From: Herpomyces periplanetae | Taxonomy: Eukaryota; Ascomycota; Laboulbeniomycetes; Herpomycetales; Herpomycetaceae | DNA length: 63,606 bases | Assembly (NCBI GenBank): GCA_009733715.1 | Contig: WMKJ01000076.1 | Location: forward strand, 1 to 63,606 | Reading direction: 5' to 3' | Part shown: in pieces, positions 32,826 through 46,063 of the stretch | Layout: each line of letters begins with the position of its first letter | Numbering within the stretch: the stretch's first letter is position 1 | The notes under the pieces: model-generated | What the model saw: only the letters and a program-made list of their open reading frames with translations | Database searches by the model: none | Told to the model about the DNA's origin: nothing | Program-made: the position numbers and the translations under genes

Positions 32826-35800
32826 ATGGATAATTTATCTGCAATATCGCCGGCGCGAATTCGCGCGTTGGCGTTACCAGTGGGAATAATAAAACGAAGG
32901 AAATTTTATGAATTTTTGGAGAGGTTAAAACTAGAATCAGTGGTTAACTTGGGTGCTGTAACACCGGATCCTCGTCCTGATCGAAGTAAGTCTGTAAAGC
33001 CGGGCAGGTGTATAGGAGTATCATGCAAGGCAAGATCAGACTAACCACGTGTAGATATGTTTTCCCCATTATCATTTGCCAATGGACAAGTTTTCTATGA
33101 TTTTTCCATTCATTTGCCTACGGCATCATGTATGAGTCTGTCACCCTACGAACTTTTTCGTGAACCTTTAGCCATCGTCGGTATCGCAGATTGCCATGAG
33201 TATTATTCCCCAAAAGACGCATCCGTATCACCAACACGACATATGACTAAGGAAGAAATATTTGTGCTATTCGAGAACTTATTACAGTCCGCTCAGGCAC
33301 TATGGAGTTACTTCCCGGGTGCTTTGGTGCACAAACTGTTCATATTTGATAGTCATTCTGGCATTGAGACGACAAGTTTACCTAACATTGCATTTTGTGT
33401 ACCCGAATCCGATAGTATTTGGCGTAATACAGTTAAAACTTACATGTGTGATTTGACGTCTATCTTATTAGCCGATATGACATCATTAGCCAAATCTATA
33501 AGAGCGCTTCCCACAATTACTGCACCATCATTGCCGAGTGACGACGTTGATGAGAGTGTAACGTGTGAGTACCCTGCTCCTTTGGTTGATATAAACCTGG
33601 CTATTTAGACAAGAATGCATATTAACCCAAATTGAAATAGTGTCACCGGCGTTGAAGCATTTGTTTCAGGAGGAAAAGCGAATGGCGTTGTTATCTAATC
33701 AAATGAATGATGGTACGGGTGTAAGCGAAGGATATTCAAATGTTGCAGGTGGTACGACAGACGCCCAAACCCTTTCTCGTGATTTTGGCGGCGGAGGACT
33801 TCAAGGATTTGGTCCGGATAGCTTGAGTGAAAAATGGCGTGATAAGGGACGATGCCGTGTTGGTATTGTTATTGGATCAATGTTTTTGCAGTCGGGGTGC
33901 TGGAATAAAGCGCTAAGCGCTTTAAATGAGAATACAGTTCGTGCTAAGGAATTGGGTGATCAATTGTGGTATACTAAGGGATTGGAAAACATTTTGGTGT
34001 GTTTGCTGTTATTGGCATGGGTTGGAGCAGATTTTCAGGTAAGTTAAAAAGGTATGAATGTAAAAGTATTCAGCTAATTAGCGCGAGAAACTTTAGATTC
34101 CAGCTATATGTTATTCATCATTTCAGCGCAGCAGCGGAAAAAGTACTAGTGTCAACAACTTTGAGGTTCGGGTGAAGTCTGATCCTTCTCCTGCGAGCAA
34201 ACTCAAGGCATTAAATAGCCTGGAGGAGATACTTGTTAACTTAACCAATGCCATAGTTGATTCATATAATACTATTCGTGAGGAATCTCCAAAACAGTTT
34301 CCACGTGTAGCCTTTAGTGAAAGTTGTATAAGATTATCACAACTTTTAGCGATATTTCATTTGGCGGGTAACCGATTGGATGAAAAAGCTTTGCAGCAAA
34401 TGGTTATAGGGACAGTGAATTATCTAGGCAACCCTCAGGCACTAGGTATAAGGGGCAAAAACGGACGATTAAGTATTGCACAAATCTTAGCGCGTGCGAT
34501 TCCCAATCCGTATGAAGAGGACCTTGTAGGGTTTACGGACCATATGCGAATTTTGTCAAGCATGGCAGCGGTGTACTCCCTGTTGGGGATGCACAGGAAA
34601 CGGAACGTTTTTTTAGCCTACATATTGGAATTGCTATACACACGAATTGGTCAAACCAAACAAGTCTACGAAAATTTGAGACTTTCACGTACCCGTTGTC
34701 TAGGGTGGGAAGAAAATATACTGGATAATGAGGATGGAGTTGACGGTAATTTTTATAACTTTATCATGTGGATTGTCAGTTTGCATGGGATACCGGTCCC
34801 GGTTAATGCTATCAATGGAGATTTAATCAATTCAGATGAAGATGAGGGATCACATGATAATGATATTCGAAACGATCAGAATCAATTGCCAGGGTCATTA
34901 ACAAATTATCAAATTTATGAAATGGTGTTACGAAGCTATGGAAGTATACAAATGAAGCGATACGTTTGTCAGGTAGCCATTGAGTTGTGTCGGACTATGT
35001 TAGATGATCAAAGCTTGCTAGATTTGACATCTGCGTATCTAAGGTTGATCGGCCCGGGAAGTATGATCAAAGAAAGTGATGGCTATCGCTGGACTAATGA
35101 AGATGGTAATGAAGGTTTAGAAGTTGAGAATCAAGTAAGAGGAGATTCATGGGAACAAATTAAGTGTATGAAAGATATACATGAAACAATTGGGGATCAA
35201 GAACTTGACGGGGATACACAAGGAACAAAAGAGCCTTTAACGGAATATTGGGATGGATATGTATTGCGAGATGTTTGGGTTGAGGAGTGTTCACCGGCCC
35301 GACAATTGAAGTTTGTCTTACCATCGAAGTTCGAACGACAGACTGGCATGAAAAAGAATGGTAATCGAGATAGTACAGAGAGTAAATCGGTCGAATACTA
35401 CTCATTTGCAAATGCGGAATCCGATACAGCCAAACAAAATGATTTAGTTTACCTTGTGGCGGAAGATGAGATGCGAGTTAGCGTAAAATTGAGAAATCCA
35501 TTTTACTTTGATGTGGAAATTGAATCGATTAGTCTTGTTACGCGCGGCAACATTGAATTACCATGTCGCCTAACTCATGGAATTCTCATGGCAAATAATG
35601 TTTCGGTGCTTACAATGTCTACGACACTAACGGCAACGGGTACAACAAAAATTATTGGATGTAATATTAAATTTCGGGGGTGTTATGAAAGTTTTTTTCC
35701 TATTTACACTCATGATTTAAGTCATGAATGCCGTATAAAACTTTCTCGTCGCATTCAACAGAGTGGGATTCGAACAGTTCTGCCGTTGATTATGCGCGGT

Positions 35801-37294
35801 TGTGAATACGCCGACCGTTTTGCCGACTGGGTTCAATTTCGACGAAGTTTACTTTCGACACTAACGTCGACAAATTCGTTATCCACAAAAATCATAAACG
35901 TTGAAGTTGTGGTTCCAAAACCATTGCTGGCTATTACTCGTGTATCTCAAGATACTTCAGCCGTATTTATTCTTGAGGGTGAAATAACCAAACTGTCGAT
36001 TTCACTGCGCAATCTATCGCCAAATCAACCTGCTAACTTTCTTTGCTTTGAAGTTCATGACTCCTATACTGCAACATTGCATCGGATGATTCATGACAAG
36101 TCTACACCGACGAGTGATCTCATTTCATTGCGAAATGAATTAACCAATCCACCTGTTATGATCACAACATCTTCATCACAGCTTGCTTCAATTAGTATTC
36201 CTCCGGGTGGTGAATCCACTTTTGAATTTGCTATTCGGGGAGAACTTGGTTTATCTGATGCTCTTCTTACCATATTTTATGCTGATTCGTTATCCAACGT
36301 TACTAAAGCGAGTAAACGGTATATTCTAGCACGTCAGATAATATATCCGATTTCAATTACAGTTCGTAGCTGTCTTAAGCTTGAATATCACGATGTCATT
36401 CCATTATTTCATTCCGTTAATCTGCCCATTACGGCACGATCTCTCGCGACGGTCAATGTGGATTCCCTCAGTCACTTTGGATTACCAGTTAACCATCGTA
36501 ATTTTAGCAACGCAAGTTTCTGCCTGCTAATACTGGATTTTCAAAGTACTTGGTCAAATCCTTTAATGGTCAAATTTACGATTTTTTCACCACATCCAGA
36601 TTCACATGCATCAGAGTCATCTTCCTCAATATCGTCGAATCTTCTTTATACGATATCCCAAACAATTATTCCATTGACTCGATGCCGATTTGTATTATGG
36701 ATTCCTAAGATTTTTGTACCAGTTGTGGAACAAGATCATCTTTACTCTTACGCTTTTCATACCCAACTTCAACATATTATTAAAGGTGAATGGTCCGAAG
36801 TAACTTATTGTACTTCCCCAATTCGACACGGTTCTATCAGTCTTAAGACTATCAAACTTTCGCCTACAATGATACGACGCTTATCCATTGATGATCTTCA
36901 TATTACCTTGTCACCAATTAACTCGACGTCTCGTTTAAATAATCATTTTAGAGCGTCCCAATTTATTCCTACATTCGTTGATGAATGTCTCACGCTATCA
37001 CTTCGCATTTTGAATCGTTCGACCAGAACGATAAATAGCATTCTTCATGTAAATCCAATGGTTTCTTCGTCAGCTTCTCCCCGTGAAAATTCCTTCATAT
37101 GGTCTGGATGTAATCATCAACCTCTTGAAACATTGCATCCTGGTGACGTTATTGAACGTACATTCACCTTTATTCCATTAATATGCAGTGAGTTTAAGTT
37201 TGATGTACACGTCGAGATTCTTACACCTGTTACTTCTCTACCTTTTCCAAACGTATCCTGTAAAATAGTATCATTTGAAGCTAGCAACCATTAA
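32826..37294 (+). CDS. TRS120: TRAPP-II subunit Trs120 (TRAPPC9)
   Basis: TRAPP-II-specific subunit of the Rab-GEF/tether acting in late Golgi traffic. Proposed exons are 32826-32985, 33055-33564, 33641-34038 and 34127-37294, giving about 1411 residues. N-terminal marks of the Trs120 family: SPARIRALALPVGIIKRRKF, then after the 69-base first intron NMFSPLSFANGQVFYDFSIH and LAIVGIADCHEY. Exon 3 carries the helical-repeat segment GRCRVGIVIGSMFLQSGCWN. The long last exon has the beta-rich (immunoglobulin-like/ASPM-SPD-2-Hydin-like) regions of the family, for example VSVKLRNPFYFDVEIESISL. All junctions keep frame with good donors and a CTAAC branch. The length is typical of fungal Trs120. Confidence 0.88.
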
Positions 37295-37705
37295 TTTCCC
37301 TCATGTCTTTTACCACCATTTGTTCTACCCGACAATTTTCCCCTTTGATTCATCTCATCGCCCTTTACCTTCTCCCAACTACTTCTGGAGCGTCTTACGA
37401 AATCATTATCACATGATATAAATTTAGTGCTAATTGGTAATCATGATGTAAGCCGACGGGATGGCGAACCAAAAGAAAAGGTTAAGGGAGCAATTGATTT
37501 GATTGTGATGATTTATAAGTTGGGAATTTTTCAAAATTCTTTTCTGATACTTTTTGTAATTTGAGTATTTTCGTCACTAGGATATCAAAGGGGACCTTTT
37601 TTAGGATTTTTAAGGGGGGACGTTATTCGAACTGGACATTGTTGTATAATACTTTTTTACAAAAAACTGATTGTGCGTGAGCGCGCCTGTTTAAGGACGG
37701 TTAAA
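37295..37705 (+). promoter_or_regulatory. TRS120 3' flank and CCT6 promoter
   Basis: About 410 bases between two genes on the + strand, with the E-box motif at 37408-37417. Nothing else recognised. Confidence 0.4.
37408..37417. promoter_or_regulatory. RTCAYRTGAY E-box motif
   Basis: ATCACATGAT, 289 bases upstream of the CCT6 start codon. Confidence 0.4.
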
Positions 37706-39963
37706 ATGTCGGCAGCTCAACTGTTAAACCCTCGGGCCGAATCCAGGGTAAGTTGGTAGACTGAGGGTTTAAAAGTAGAAGCTGGAATTGACATTCATTT
37801 GTGTATCTGTGTGCGTGTGTGTGTGTGTGTGTTAATAGAGACGTGATGAAGCTTTGCGGGTCAATATTAGCGCTGGAGAGGGCTTGCAGCAAGTTCTTAG
37901 TCAAAATCTTGGACCGTCTGGTACATTGAAAATGTGTGAAATAAAAACAACCAGTTTTTTTTTTCAAATTCGTTCGCATCTATATCTGTTGACTAACGAT
38001 ACTTTATCATTTTTTTGCTTAGGCTTGTAGATGGCGCCGGAAGTGTAAGATGGATTGACAGTTTTATATTTTCCCAAAAGGATCAATTGACCTAGTGTTT
38101 ATGTCTAGATTAAACTTACTAAAGATGGGAGTGTATTGCTTAAAGAAATGGTAAATTTTTCAAGAATATGTAACGCATATTTCATTCACACGTTTTACTG
38201 ACGTGATTTCAGCAAATTCAAAATCCTACTGCAGTACGTACTTAAAAATTGGTACATGATAGGCGCTTAATTCAATATTCGGTTTGCTGAATTGCAAGCT
38301 CGGTCTTTAGGTTATGATTGCACGCGCTGCTTCAGCTCAGGATGAAATTACTGGAGATGGAACTACTAGCGTTGTATTAATGGTTGGGGAGTTTCTCAAG
38401 CAAGCAGATCGATATATCTCCGAGGGGTTACATCCGCGAATTCTTACGGAAGGTTATGAAATTGCAAAAACCGAAGCTCTTAAAGTACGCATATTTATGA
38501 AATGACTGTAAAAACCTTAATCCTTTAATAACAGCTAACGAGCGCATAGTTCTTGAACAACTTTAAATTGGAACGAGAGATTAATCGGGAGCTTCTTTTA
38601 TCCGTGGCGAGAACGTCGTTGTCAACTAAGATTGCATCAAACTTAGCGGAAACATTGACACCAATTGTAGTTGATGCTGTTTTGACAATTTATCAGCCAC
38701 CTGCGAAGCCAGACTTACACATGATTGAAATTATGACGATGCAACATGACATGGCATCATCTGCCCAGCTAATTAAAGGATTAGTGCTTGATCATGGAGC
38801 TCGTCATCCTGATATGCCACGTTCAGTTAAAAATGCCTACATTCTTACGCTTAACGTCTCACTTGAGTATGAAAAGTCGGAAATTAATTCTGGATTTTAC
38901 TATTCGACAGCTGATCAACGCGAGAAGCTTGTCGAAAGTGAGCGGAAATTTGTTGATGAGAAACTTGCTAAAATAATCGAATTGAAGCGACAAGTTTGTG
39001 GCAGTGATTCTAATAAAAGCTTTGTCATAATAAATCAGAAGGGAATTGATCCACTTAGTCTTGATGTATTGGCCAAGCACGGAATACTAGCTTTACGTCG
39101 TGCTAAGCGTCGTAACATGGAAAGGCTTCAACTTTGCTGTGGTGGTATGGCACAAAACAGTGTTGATGATCTATCACCGGATATACTTGGATGGGCAGGT
39201 TCAGTATATGAATTCCAACTTGGAGAGGAGAAGTATACATTTGTGGTAAGATATTTGAGAAGTTAAGGGGAAATTTGAAGCTAAAGTATTGGGGGTTATC
39301 TTGAACAGGAAGATGTAAAGGATCCGAAATCTGCAACGGTGTTGATAAAAGGTCCCCATTCCTATGTTATTACTCAGATTAAAGAAGCAGTACGAGATGG
39401 AATACGTAGTGTTTATAACATGATTGTGGATAAATGTGTTGTACCGGGTGGTGGGGCATTTCAAGTAGCCTGCGCGTCACATTTGAATAGTGAAGCATTT
39501 CGCAAAGAAGTTAAGGGGAAGTTAAAATTTGGGGTTGAAGCATTTGCAGATGCTTTACTTATTATACCAAAGACTTTGGCGGCAAATTCAGGCCATGATA
39601 TTCAAGAATCTCGTAAGTTATTATATAAAAAGCAACGTATAATATTATCCCTATAAACTTTATTATATTATTGCTAACCAAAGGGGCCAATAAAATTATT
39701 TGTTCATTTGCCAAAAATAATTAGTTTCTTTATTGCAAGATGAATATGCCGAAGGTAATATTGTAGGATTAGATCTTGTATCTGGTCAACCAATGGATCC
39801 AATTCAGGCGGGGATATATGATTCCTTTCGAGTTATTAGGAATTGTATATCATCGAGTTGTGGAATTGCATCTAATCTATTACTTTGTGATGAATTACTC
39901 AAAGCCCGACATATGGTTCGTACAAGTCTATTATATTCAACTTATCTGAAACCAGCAATGTGA
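37706..39963 (+). CDS. CCT6: Chaperonin CCT subunit zeta (CCT6), nine exons
   Basis: Subunit of the cytosolic TRiC/CCT ring chaperonin that folds actin and tubulin. Proposed exons: 37706-37747, 37839-37933, 38023-38044, 38109-38150, 38213-38233, 38311-38484, 38550-39245, 39309-39612 and 39725-39963, giving about 544 residues (human 531). Spliced, it gives the family N terminus [14 protein letters not shown], then [48 protein letters not shown], and the ATPase motif [14 protein letters not shown]. Later come [30 protein letters not shown] and [12 protein letters not shown]. Exons 3 and 5 are only 22 and 21 bases, yet each restores conserved residues, so the model is well supported. The first intron holds a GT repeat. 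Confidence 0.95.
37809..37832 (+). repeat. (GT)n microsatellite
   Basis: Nearly pure GT repeat with one C interruption inside the first CCT6 intron, just before its acceptor. Confidence 0.8.
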
Positions 39964-42076
39964 TAATTTCATAATCATCATCGACTATACAACTAACCTT
40001 CCAGCAGGGAAAACAAGCCGAAACAGAGCTGGCTGAATAGAGCAGGCGCTACTGACGTCGAACTGGCAGGTGCTTGCAAAATTGTGGGGCTAATTGTCCG
40101 GGGGCTCTTTCCCTCTAGGAATAGGCAAGCGGCAGCACTCGTGACATGTGGCTGTGCAGTTGGGGCAAGTGGCGAGGGTTTGGGTGGGCGGTGGTGCGGT
40201 TGAGTGGAGGATGAAAAGGTTGAATGGTGATACACGAGTAAGATGAAAAAGAGAGTGGTGAGTGGATGGATGTGGATATTTGGTTGCAAATCTGCCAGTA
40301 TATGTGGGTATGTGTGTTCGCGTCCGTTCGTCCGTCCGTCCATTCATCTCTATGTCTCAGCCTTCGTGTATCCCTGCAGTTTGGAATGCCTAGTCGATAT
40401 GGATAAGCTCAGTTATACGTGCGTTTTTGCATATCTGAGCCGTTGTAAGTAAATAATGGAACTCTTCTTATCTTATCCTTCTTGCTCAGGTAAAATTTTC
40501 TACTATTGACCTTTGTCCAATTTGTTGAAGTATTGCTACACTACACAAATTTCAGATGCCTTTCGTCCTTCCCCCGAAAGAGTAGTGGATCATCCAAAAA
40601 TTATTTTTAACATATTTTAATATCTAACAAAGCTGAAATGACCAACTAATTATATTGGTGTACTGTATGGCAGGTGTTATTCATATTATTCCGTATCAAT
40701 AACACTAATCATTCGTTTGCTGTTAATCATAATATCTTAACTTCACTAATTCCACTAGGAGGTACATACTACGCTACACTTAGGGCCTGGCTGCGTTTCA
40801 CTGGCTTGAGGAACGGAACGTGTATCAGAATACACTAAATAGCAAGGTGAAATTACTTGCGACTGGTTAACAAAGTTAAATACATTTAGCTGTGTACGCG
40901 CATAATACCCCTATCGGGGTGGAAATAACGTACAATGGGCATTTAACAGTATAGCTTAACAGGCTAAATACTCCTTCAACATCATCACAAACCAGTATGG
41001 TAAATGTGATTTTAAAAGCTAACCAAACATGTTGGACTAAGGAATCTTCCATATGAATGAATTATAATTCTTTCCCGGGAAATCGCCTGTATATGTTTTA
41101 TTATAGCGGACAGACTTACGTCATGGGTAACTGGCAAGTTTTAGTGTGCATTACAAGGTTTAGTTACACGACACGAGCTACTGAAGTAACAACGTTTACT
41201 AAAATGTTAAATGTTAGTGTCTGCGCGACTGATCGACCGGTTCATTAATCATTATCATTTCTAATCTATTATAGTTTAGTACCGTTGGGCGTGGTGCGGT
41301 GTGGCGTGGTACTTCGCAAGTACGAGTGCAGAGGTGCAACACTGCTGTACATTTCAATAATTTACGGTGTGTTCAAACAAAACTTTCCTTACATTCTATT
41401 ACAACCTGCCAACATCGCACTTATAAAGTACCCAGTTGTCTCCATAAAACTTACAACAATACTTTCTTTGATCGTGAACTACCCCCTTCAGACCACATAC
41501 ACGTGATAAAAGATAGGTCTGGCAGGTGTGTACCAAGGGTATAACAGTATGAAAAGGGTTCTGGACAATTCTGCAACGGGAAAAAGTATTTAGATATTTT
41601 CAAGCGTGTACGCACAAAAATTGGTTGGTCGCATAATATACGTTTAAGCGGCAGCGCTAGATTAAACGTTTAGATTTATGCGTGTAAGCGTGCAAGTGTA
41701 TTTTCCTTGATTTTATGCAAGTTAGTGCGGGTGCGTTTATATTGTGTCAGTTGTATACTTACACCTACCAACTACTTTTCTGTGGTGCCGTTAATCAAGT
41801 CAACGTGCTTAGTGGTTCGTATCACCTTGACAAGGGGCTGTGGATTTACTTGGGTATAATCGATGCGGTGTTGAACGTCTTAAAAAGCGCAGAACTGCTT
41901 TCGATTAACCAAGGGAGATTTTTCAAAGCGCATGTGCCGCTCTCTGACGAACAAAACGATTCAGCGGATAACTTTATCCGAGTAACGCGCAGGTTACGCT
42001 AACTTCTATCTATACACACTTACTTATACACACATTCTCGTGTATGCTTTAAGAATAGTAATAGAAGATCTACACG
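39964..42076 (+). other. Long intergenic region before the GH47 mannosidase
   Basis: About 2.1 kb without a recognised gene. It contains the CCT6 3' flank and the mannosidase promoter. The short open frame at 41715-42002 has no family likeness. A half-match to the E-box motif (ACACGTGATA) lies at 41499-41508. I see no RNA gene or mobile element. Confidence 0.4.
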
Positions 42077-44291
42077 ATGCTACTGGCGATTAAAGCGTGC
42101 TCGGGACGTGTATTGAGCCGTTTCCGTGTACAGGTATTAAGCGGACTTATCTTGATAACTCTATTGCTCTTGTATACATTAAGTCCGACAGTTAGTCGAC
42201 GACTCACCATTACAGGTGCACGATTAAACGGAGTGAATTCTGGTGCTATATTAGCAGGAATCGGGAGACCAGACAAACCTGCGTATTTTGAATACTTTCC
42301 TGTTACTCGTTTACAAACTTTACCACGAGGCAAAGAGCAAAGTATAGCGCGTTTACAGGCTGATGACATTTTTGAAGGTTTACGTGCAAGTGAAACTCAT
42401 GAACAACGACGTATACGAAACGGGCGATTATCCGAAGTTCGTTCTGCTTTTCTCCACGCGTGGAATGGTTATCGTTTACACGCGTGGGGTCATGATGAAC
42501 TACGACCGCTAGCCGGTGGCAGCAGAGATAAACTTAACGGATGGGGCGCTACACTGTTTGATTCTTTGGATACATTATGGATAATGGGTTGTACCTCTGA
42601 ATTTGAAGAAGCCGTCGAGCGTGTTTCCAAGGTTAACTTTGCCCAAAGTATCACTGATCGAATTCCATTATTTGAAACGAATATTCGTTATTTGGGAGGT
42701 TTAATTAGTGCTTATGATGTTAGTCAAGGCAAATATCCCGTACTTTTGGCAAAAGCCCAAGAACTTGGGGAACTATTACTTCGCGCTTTTGATACGCCTA
42801 ATCGTATGCCAATGCTCTACTTTGACTGGAGTGAACAATCGGCTTCTTCACCACGTTTAGCATCAAATAATGCTATTCTGGCTGAATTGGGTTCATTATC
42901 ACTCGAATTTACTCGTCTTACTCAGTTAACCGGTGATGATCGATTTTACGATGCTGTAGCACGTATTACTGATAACTTATACAATATTCAAAATCAAACA
43001 AGTTTACCTGGACTATGGCCAAAATTCTTGGATGTTTCTGGTTGCAGTATAGATGAATCGTTGACAAAACGATCCGTGGTGGGATTTGAAGATAAAATTT
43101 CAAGTTTAAATTGGTTCCCTGTTAACAAATTAATGAATGGATTAACAGGAATGACAATTAATGAAGATGAAGTAAAGGTACAAATATCCGGAGAAGCAAT
43201 TAACAAGGAAGAGATGATGAAGACCCACTTTCCACAATGCAGATTAAAAGGTATCGACTTTTATCGAGCAAGTGAGGAGTACACGATAGGATCAATGACG
43301 GATTCGGCATATGAGTATCTACCAAAAGTGTACATGTTATTAAATGGACAGGTTGATAAGTATCGCGAAATGACGGAACGAGCGTTTGATGCGGCTCAAA
43401 ATAAATTAATATTTAAACCAATGACACCGCATAATCAGAGTATTTTAGTCGCAGGAACATATACAATATTTGAAACGGACGGCGGAAAAACTCAATCCAC
43501 ACGACTTAATGCTCAGGGATCACATTTGGGATGTTATAGTGGTGCAATGTATGCATTAGCGGGAAAAATGTTTGGACGGGAAGATTATCTTAGAACGGGT
43601 AAAGGAATTACAGATGCATGTGCATGGAACTATGAATCTATGCCAACGGGAATAATGGCTGAACAATTCACCATGATTGCGTGTGAGAGTGAGGAATGTC
43701 CATGGAACGAGGTATTATGGCAACAGAGCATCAACAAAGAGGGATGGAGCGATGAAAGCGTTTCGAGTGGATTAATGATATATTCAAATGACGATGATGT
43801 TAATGAAAGGCCAATTAGAAGAAAACGAGATATCCTAAAGATGCCGCGAGGCTATTCCAGTATAATTGACCGACGATATTTATTACGGTAAGTGGAAATG
43901 TTCCAAAGGTTACTTTACCCTTATTAAACTTTTACAAACATTTGATAAAAGAGAAGGATTTCTAACACTTTAAATTCGTGATAGACCAGAGACGCTCGAA
44001 TCAGTCTTTTACTTGTATAGATTAACAGGAAATACAACGTATCAAGATATGGGATGGAAAATCTTCCGGTCAATTGATCGCCATACACGTACAGGAATTG
44101 GATATTCATCCATAAGTGATGTTACAAGTATTCCGGCATCCCAATTAGATGAAATGGAAAGCTTTTGGACAGCTGAAACTTTGAAATATCTTTACTTGCT
44201 ATTCAGTGATCCCAATGTAATTAGTTTGGATGAATGGATCTTTAACACGGAAGCACATCCATTTCGACGACCGGAACGAACCAGAAAATGA
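42077..44291 (+). CDS. Glycoside hydrolase family 47 alpha-1,2-mannosidase
   Basis: Class I alpha-1,2-mannosidase that trims Man9GlcNAc2 N-glycans in the ER/Golgi. Exons are 42077-43887 and 43985-44291, giving about 705 residues. It is a type II membrane protein: a short basic cytosolic tail, then a membrane segment at about 19-36 ([15 protein letters not shown]). Catalytic-domain marks: [69 protein letters not shown], and, across the intron, [16 protein letters not shown] and [18 protein letters not shown] (conserved acidic residues), with the calcium-binding Thr near FNTEAHPF. Length and topology fit Mns1/Golgi ManI-type fungal enzymes; ER versus Golgi location cannot be settled. Confidence 0.93.
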
Positions 44292-44375
44292 ATCATTTGA
44301 CCAGGTCATCACTACCAACACATCCATTAAATTAATATAAACCCGCTTAGTTCGTGCAATCAAAATGTGTATATA

Positions 44376-46063
44376 TTAAACTCGATGAAGTGTCGCAGGA
44401 GGCAGTTGACGAGGCTCAACCGACGGTGGATCATAAAGCCAGGTAACCTGAGCACAACGTTTAACGAGGCGAAGCGTAGTAGCATCAACGGGAGCAAAGT
44501 GGCGATTTCTAGGTTGAACGGGGGATAGAAGTGAACATGCCGATGATGGTGAATCGTGAGATTTGGAGTTTAATATTGTTGGCGGATCAAGTTCATCTCC
44601 AGCCAGGACGTTTAGAACGTGTAAAATTTGGTCTCGTTTATAGCCCATTCCAGGTCGGGATAATTGAGAATTGGATAGCATAGGTGATAATACTCTTAGG
44701 TACGTATGCCGAAGTGTTAAGGCAGCTTCATCTTCTAACGACAAATTTAGCAAATTTCGCATAAAAACGTCAAGGAGAACGTGAAGATCGTTTGTATAAA
44801 AGTATTCCGCTGTACTAGCACTTGAAAATATTAGGTAGAGTAATTTAAGAATGAGTAATTGTTGGGATGTATCCGTTTCCCGATTCAACAGTAAAATAAG
44901 CGCTTCTCCAAACGTTTTATGATGGGGTGAAGGTACCGAGATGAATTTGATTAATCGATTAGCCATATCCCCCGGATTCCTCGACGAAGTTGTCAAATTT
45001 GAACTAACGAGATATTGTTCATTTAACAATAACTAATATATTCCCAATCGCATAATCCGTAGCCGTTTAAACGTACGTTAATTCGAGCAAATTTCACAAG
45101 TTAGCAAAACGGAAACAGAATTGTTGTAAATAAATCGACTGAACATGTATAACCAACGTGCTGGCACGTACAAGAACTCGAAGTATAGCGAATTGAAATG
45201 TTCCACTGTCAACGGGGCATGATTCATCCAATTTAGCAAAGAGAAACCCGATAAATTTATCGTCAACACAAGCTAAGCATGGCAAAGTAAATAAAGTCAT
45301 AATGATTGAAAGGTTAGTGACCAATTAACCTTGCAAATCAAATGCCTTTTACCATTAAACTTACCCAAATCTTCCCAACTTAAACATTGAATCCGTCCCA
45401 TTTCAAATGTAAGTCGCAGAAGATCAGCATACAGTGTATAATACAGTTGGATAGTATCATCGCGTAAAAGTTCGATTAATCGAGTAAATGAACCTTCATC
45501 ATGCATCATGATAAATATTGACTTATCACGTCGTCCATCGTGTAGCAGAATAGTTGATATAATGCACAATGTTGGTATATCATCTTCCTAGGGTAAGTTA
45601 GCCCGTATAAAACGAGCCATACGTTATTTAAAATTTCCAGTATAGGCCAACGCTAACCACCGTGTAGAGAACCGACTAGCGGACCAATGTGAAAAACATG
45701 TTGACCCGAGCGGGATAAAATTAGGCATACCTGAAGCAGAGCATAGATCATTTGACGGCGTACATAAGCCTGATGATCTCGGTACAACGCTGATTCGATA
45801 AACTTGTTAAAGCAAAGCGCTAGATCTTCATCTGTGTTAAGATACTGTTCTACACCAGTATAAATTAGAAGGAGTAAAAACGTTGCATAACATGAAAAAT
45901 CCTTAATATGCAGCACACATTCGGCATCAAATTGCCGTAGAGTAAAGTGTGTATAAATCTTAAAATTTACCCGTGTAAAGTGTAGTCAAGTGTAAGAATG
46001 AACGTAACGATTCATCAATAGTTTTATGATCGGGACACTCGATCGATAGGATATTTTTAATTT
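44376..46063 (-). CDS. Ldb17/SPIN90-like protein (DUF2013), 5' end unresolved
   Basis: SPIN90/Dip1/Ldb17 proteins activate Arp2/3 for linear actin filaments and act in endocytic patches. Five exons are mapped: 46063-45971, 45849-45731, 45587-45365, 45272-45172 and 45032-44376. Spliced, it reads LRSFLHLTTLYTEQYLNTDE, YVRRQMIYALLQEDDIPTLC, QFAILRVLLLLNEQYLVSSN, FGEALILLLNRETDTSQQLL, LYLIFSSASTAEYFYTNDLH and LRHTYLRVLSPMLSNSQLSR. This is the characteristic armadillo-like block with FGExLIxLLNRE and YFYTNDL. Four introns are supported by frame and motif continuity. The first exon with the start codon was not found; the most upstream acceptor is at 46064-46066, and a candidate ATG near 46253 gives no clean join. 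Convergent with the mannosidase (84 bases apart). Confidence 0.8.

Noticed and set aside
41715-42002. 95-codon open frame just upstream of the mannosidase
   Set aside because: No recognisable domain, and it lies in the expected promoter region. A small unknown protein cannot be excluded.
45653-45916. Continuous frame extending Ldb17 exon 2 at both ends
   Set aside because: The extra residues at both ends lie in introns. Splicing 45971 to 45849 and 45731 to 45587 gives a continuous family-like protein instead.
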